Below are positions 60,403 to 64,000 of a DNA stretch of 64,000 nucleotides, piece after piece (position 1 is the first letter of the stretch; each line of letters starts with the position of its first letter). This stretch comes from Setophaga petechia. Its lineage: Eukaryota > Chordata > Aves > Passeriformes > Parulidae. A program made the translations under genes and the position numbers. Under the pieces are notes generated by a model, which saw nothing but the letters and a program-made list of their open reading frames with translations, made no database searches and had not been told where the DNA came from. The DNA lies in NCBI GenBank assembly GCA_024362935.1, contig JANCRA010000003.1, positions 50,071,844 to 50,135,843 on the forward strand, in the 5' to 3' direction.

Positions 60403-63400
60403 TATGATAAAATAACTTATTTTTTAGGACTGATGGAAATATATTAGGTAGTAACTTGAGAATCTGATACTTTGAGGAGGCTGCATCCTGTTTTCTAGGT
60501 CTTTGATCTCTAACCAAAGTGACAAAATGTCTGTTTTTAGAGTTCTTGCATCCACACAGCTTCCTACACATGCCTATGCCATAGATGCAGGAAAACTTTA
60601 CAGAGAGTTGCTGCTACTTTCTTCCATATCCTCAATTTCTAAGTACTGCTCTGTGAGACACTCTCTTCTTTTCTCTTTGAAAATAACTCTAGACCTGAGT
60701 TATTTGAACATAACTCTGTCCACAGAGATCAGGAATTCCCAAACAAACAGCCACCAGGCCCACAGGAATAGCACAGAAAATCAGGAAACCCAAATTATTT
60801 GCTCTAACTTTGGCATACAAACCCTGGTGAATTTTAAAAATTAGTTTTTCCAGTTTTGGATGCAGCCAATTCCTGAATTAAACAATGAGATTCAGTCTTT
60901 CCAGAAGCATAACACTTCCAGCCCTTTCCTTCTGAGCAAGAACGCTGAGAAAGAACTGCCATGTACACATAAGCAAAATGCTTTAAAGCTTTCTGCTGAG
61001 GAAACATTTAAATTGGAGTCAATTTGTGCTTAAAAGGGTGATTTTCCCAGTCCTTTGTCCTTTTGTTTTATTTTTAAGTAGCCCTTGCCTGTTGTACCAA
61101 CTTTGGCCATTTGATGGAGTCGGTAAAGTCTCTATCAGGTTAGAGCTGCTCTTCCCCACTTAGAAATTAGAAGGACTAATTAATGACATCTTTTTGTCTT
61201 CCTGACTGATTTATTTATTTGTTTTTAAAGTGCTGCCTCGGAACCCCCCAGCTTTTTGCTGTCCCCATGCCTTTTAGCAGAGTTATTTCTAGTGCAAACA
61301 CCTACATTTTCCTCCATTCCTCTGGACAAAATTGTGCTCCCTCAGTAAGGAATGTGCTCTGGGTGATAAGCATGTATTCTATATGTGTGTGAAAGGAACT
61401 ATGTATTAGCAACAATGGCTCACTTAACTATTTCAGACAGCATATATTTAGGGCGGCTAAAAATAGTTTTAATTTCAGAGACTCTAGGGAGCTTTGGTTG
61501 TGGATCAGGCATCCCTTGCATTCTGCAGGAAGATGCTCTGAAGGCTGACAGTCATGCACCAATCAAAGCCAGTGGCAGAAGACATTCTGCCCTGGATTTG
61601 TGCAACTCCAGCAGTGCTGCCTGTGCAGGATTTGGGGGACACAGCAGTAGGAGTGAGTAGCACACGCTAAGGTTGCTTTTTAGAATGTTTCCTAGAGCTG
61701 AAGCTTTTATGTTGCTTCAGTCAGACTCCAGAATCTAAATCATGTCTTTCATGGCTGTCTTCCTTGTAGTCTAAAAAAAAACCCACCTGGAAATCAATAA
61801 AAAGCATATTAGGATGCACTGAAATTATCCCTCTACCATTGCCAGACTTGTCAATGCCAGTAACTGGGACAAAGCTGATTTAGGTCAAGGTATTTGGAGA
61901 GAAATCAGATGTGATGCTACTGCAATTTGGGCAATTAGGCAAAGAGCTCAGAGGCTGGAATAAAAAAAGAGGATGGCACTCAAGGAGAATCAATCACTAC
62001 CTTAAAGTCATCTAAAATTTATACATTAGAGCTGTGAGTGCACCTCCTTCTCACAGCTCTGTCTCCATGTGAGCAACGTGGCACTAAAGGAATTGTTCCT
62101 GCTACCTGGGAAATGAAATTTGTAACCTCCAGCAGGGTTACCTGGTGCGTGTTAGGCAAAATGCAAAGTTCTTTTTCCCAGGTTTATCTGCAGCATGTAG
62201 AATTCACATAGGCTGGGAAATTCAAGTATTCCAGGTTGTCTGGGGGGATGTGTGGCCGCTGGCAGGGAGCAATGTGCTGTCACACAGATGGAGTCAGGCT
62301 CCAAAGCAAGGCAGCTGCACCCACCCAGCCCCTGGAAATGGTCTCCAGCCTTTGCTGCTTCCCAAATCCTGCAGTGGGAGTGCCCTTGGAGGTGCTGGCC
62401 AAGCAGGGTTTGGTAGCCAGCAGAGGGTCAGGATGGGCTGGATGAGGTGGGTGACATTCCTTCTGTCTGACATTCCATCCATTGCTGTCCCTGGCTCTCC
62501 CCAGGATGGGGATTCAGGATGAAGGTTTGGCACAGCAGGTGCTCACAGGAGTCATTCCAGCACCTTGGGAGGTTTCATCTCCTGTGCAGGGGGATGCAGG
62601 TTGCTGAGCACCTTGGGAATTTGGGCTCCTGGGTCTCCCTGAACCCAGCCATCAAGGGCAGTATCCAAGTCACCCTGACACAGCTTTTGGCAATTCCAAC
62701 TTTTTGGGGAATATTAGCTCTTTCTACAGCGCCTCCAAGTTTTAAACCTTTGCCCAAGAGCTTGGTTAACATTTAGACTCCATTCTACAACACCAAGATA
62801 CAAATTTAATTTGAATTATAAGGGATTTGCATAATATTTGGTGTTCAAATCAAAGTTTCCCCCCCTTAGTTCTGGAAGCACATAGCATTTCTTCCCTTTG
62901 GTGTGTGGCAACACCATCTCTTTCTGTTCTTTTTAATAAACTATGTTATTTTTTGATCTTTCCTTGTGTCCTTAAGACTTAGTTCACATACCAAAATATT
63001 TTGCATGGAATCAAACTCAGTGGGGCTTCGCTGTTTGTTAATTTTGGGAATTGGGTTGCAGAGAAAGTTTAGGTGGCAGGAGTACAAGTCTGCAAAATTG
63101 TGATTTTGGACATCTTTTTAAGTGATTCTAAAATTGCTGTTGGTACAAATGAAGCTGCTGCTTCCTGACTGAAAATCCTGTTATGTGGTTGTTGCTTGGG
63201 CTTTGTTTGGCATTTGTGCTTTGCTTGTCTCCCTCTCTTTGGTGCCTGTGCTCAGGTTTGGGGCGTGCTTATCTCCACAAGGCTCTTCTGCTGAGCTACT
63301 CTGTTGGCACGAGGCTGTGCAGCTCTTGAGGGAAATGAAATGAATTGAAATGAAATGAAATGTCAGTGTGCAACAGCACAGACTCACCCCCAGCATCCCC

Positions 63401-64000
63401 CAGCTGAGCACGCTGCTGCTGGCTCCGGGTGCTGAAAGGAAGCAGGTGACAGGTTTGGCTTCCTTCTGGCCACTGGAAGGCAGGAAGGGCCTCCAAAGGA
63501 GTTTCCAAAGCTTTGCTTGGATACAGGATCAGACTGTGGAGCAAATGTCCCCGAAGGAGAGGCTGCAGCATCTCTGGCTGGGAGCAGCGCAGAAGGCAAA
63601 GCCTTGCTCCACTGCTCCTCCTTTGGCTGGGAGGGTGTTCCCTCGGGACTGGCGCACTCTGTAGCCAAGGTGGGGCCTCTTCAAAGGGCAGGAAATTGCC
63701 TCGTGCTCTCTGAGTCACCAGATTGTCTCAAAATAGATTTTTATTTCCAAATTATTTACAAATAAAATCAAACCTAATGAAAGGTTTGTCGATGATTCTT
63801 ATTCGCTGTGACAAAATGCTCAGAGGAATCTGCTGTTATCCTCTTCTGATGCTTGTTCACTCACCAAAATAAATTATTCCCTCTTAAAAGAGGAGCTTTT
63901 TGCACTTGTACTCTTGCTTGAGAAGATAAAAAGTGGTTATTCTGTGAGGAGAGTAAGTAAATTAGAACGTTGCTTTTTTGAAGTGGTAACAAAAAGCCTT
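60403..64000. other. unique noncoding DNA to window end
   Basis: No supported gene. The stretch 62200-62780 and the GC-rich 63240-63720 have overlapping open frames on both strands (125 and 140 codons at most), none recognised. The GC-rich part has a modest set of CpGs. A pentanucleotide repeat is listed separately. Confidence 0.5.
63331..63362. repeat. (ATGAA)n pentanucleotide microsatellite
   Basis: About six units of 'atgaa' with one imperfect unit ('attgaa'). It lies inside the AT-poorer stretch near the right end of the window. Confidence 0.93.

Noticed and set aside
1..64000. CRISPR arrays, operons, phage or bacterial mobile genes
   Set aside because: No regularly spaced repeats with unique spacers, no dense coding and no bacterial-type genes; the CR1 content shows an avian genome.
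1..64000. tRNA, rRNA or known microRNA genes
   Set aside because: Scanning by eye for tRNA A/B-box pairs, rRNA-like blocks and familiar microRNA mature sequences gave nothing. tRNAscan-SE and Infernal would be decisive.

Overview
This window looks like noncoding nuclear DNA from a bird, probably a passerine. The clearest evidence is about fifteen 5'-truncated CR1 retrotransposon tails, with 3' ends of the avian type (a 'ttccaaccyaaaccattctg' block followed by 'attctatg' octamers). LTR sequences of endogenous-retrovirus type are also present, of kinds I associate with songbird genomes. The background is AT-rich and CpG-poor, with vertebrate-style microsatellites and homopolymer runs. Bacterial gene density, operons, tRNAs, rRNAs and CRISPR arrays are all absent.

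I found no protein-coding gene that I can support. Open frames reach at most 225 codons. The longest are explained by strand-biased composition, by GC-rich segments that lack stop codons on both strands, or by repeats. None shows a recognisable domain. The window is therefore best read as intergenic or large-intron DNA. Three short intervals have good splice signals around an open frame (12279-12334, 29239-29363, 51080-51168). They are listed as untested exon candidates, not as genes.

Layout. 1-17.0 kb: mostly unique AT-rich DNA with CR1 tails near 4.3, 8.6-8.95, 12.75 and 14.4 kb and a CpG-rich cluster at 15.53-15.79 kb. 17.0-18.2 kb: two longer CR1 copies around a GC-rich block, with an (AT)n microsatellite growing from the tail of the first. 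18.2-24.4 kb: unique DNA, an LTR on the minus strand at 21.8-22.2 kb, a C27-A10 homopolymer at 23.11 kb and a CR1 tail at 24.3 kb. 24.4-48.2 kb: mainly unique DNA with short CR1 tails at 33.5, 39.3 and 43.1 kb, a purine-biased tract at 34.0-34.5 kb, a G19 run, and TA-rich microsatellites at 37.6 kb. 48.2-54.1 kb: four CR1 copies, a pyrimidine-rich tract and small tandem duplications. 57.1-58.4 kb: a composite in which one LTR appears to lie inside an older LTR-like avian repeat. 58.4-64.0 kb: unique DNA with one CR1 tail.

No gene system or pathway can be assembled from this window. The most informative signals are the nested LTR structure, the strong plus-strand bias of the CR1 copies, the CpG cluster near 15.6 kb, and the three exon-like intervals. 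All repeat calls are by eye; family names beyond CR1 and generic LTR are not asserted.
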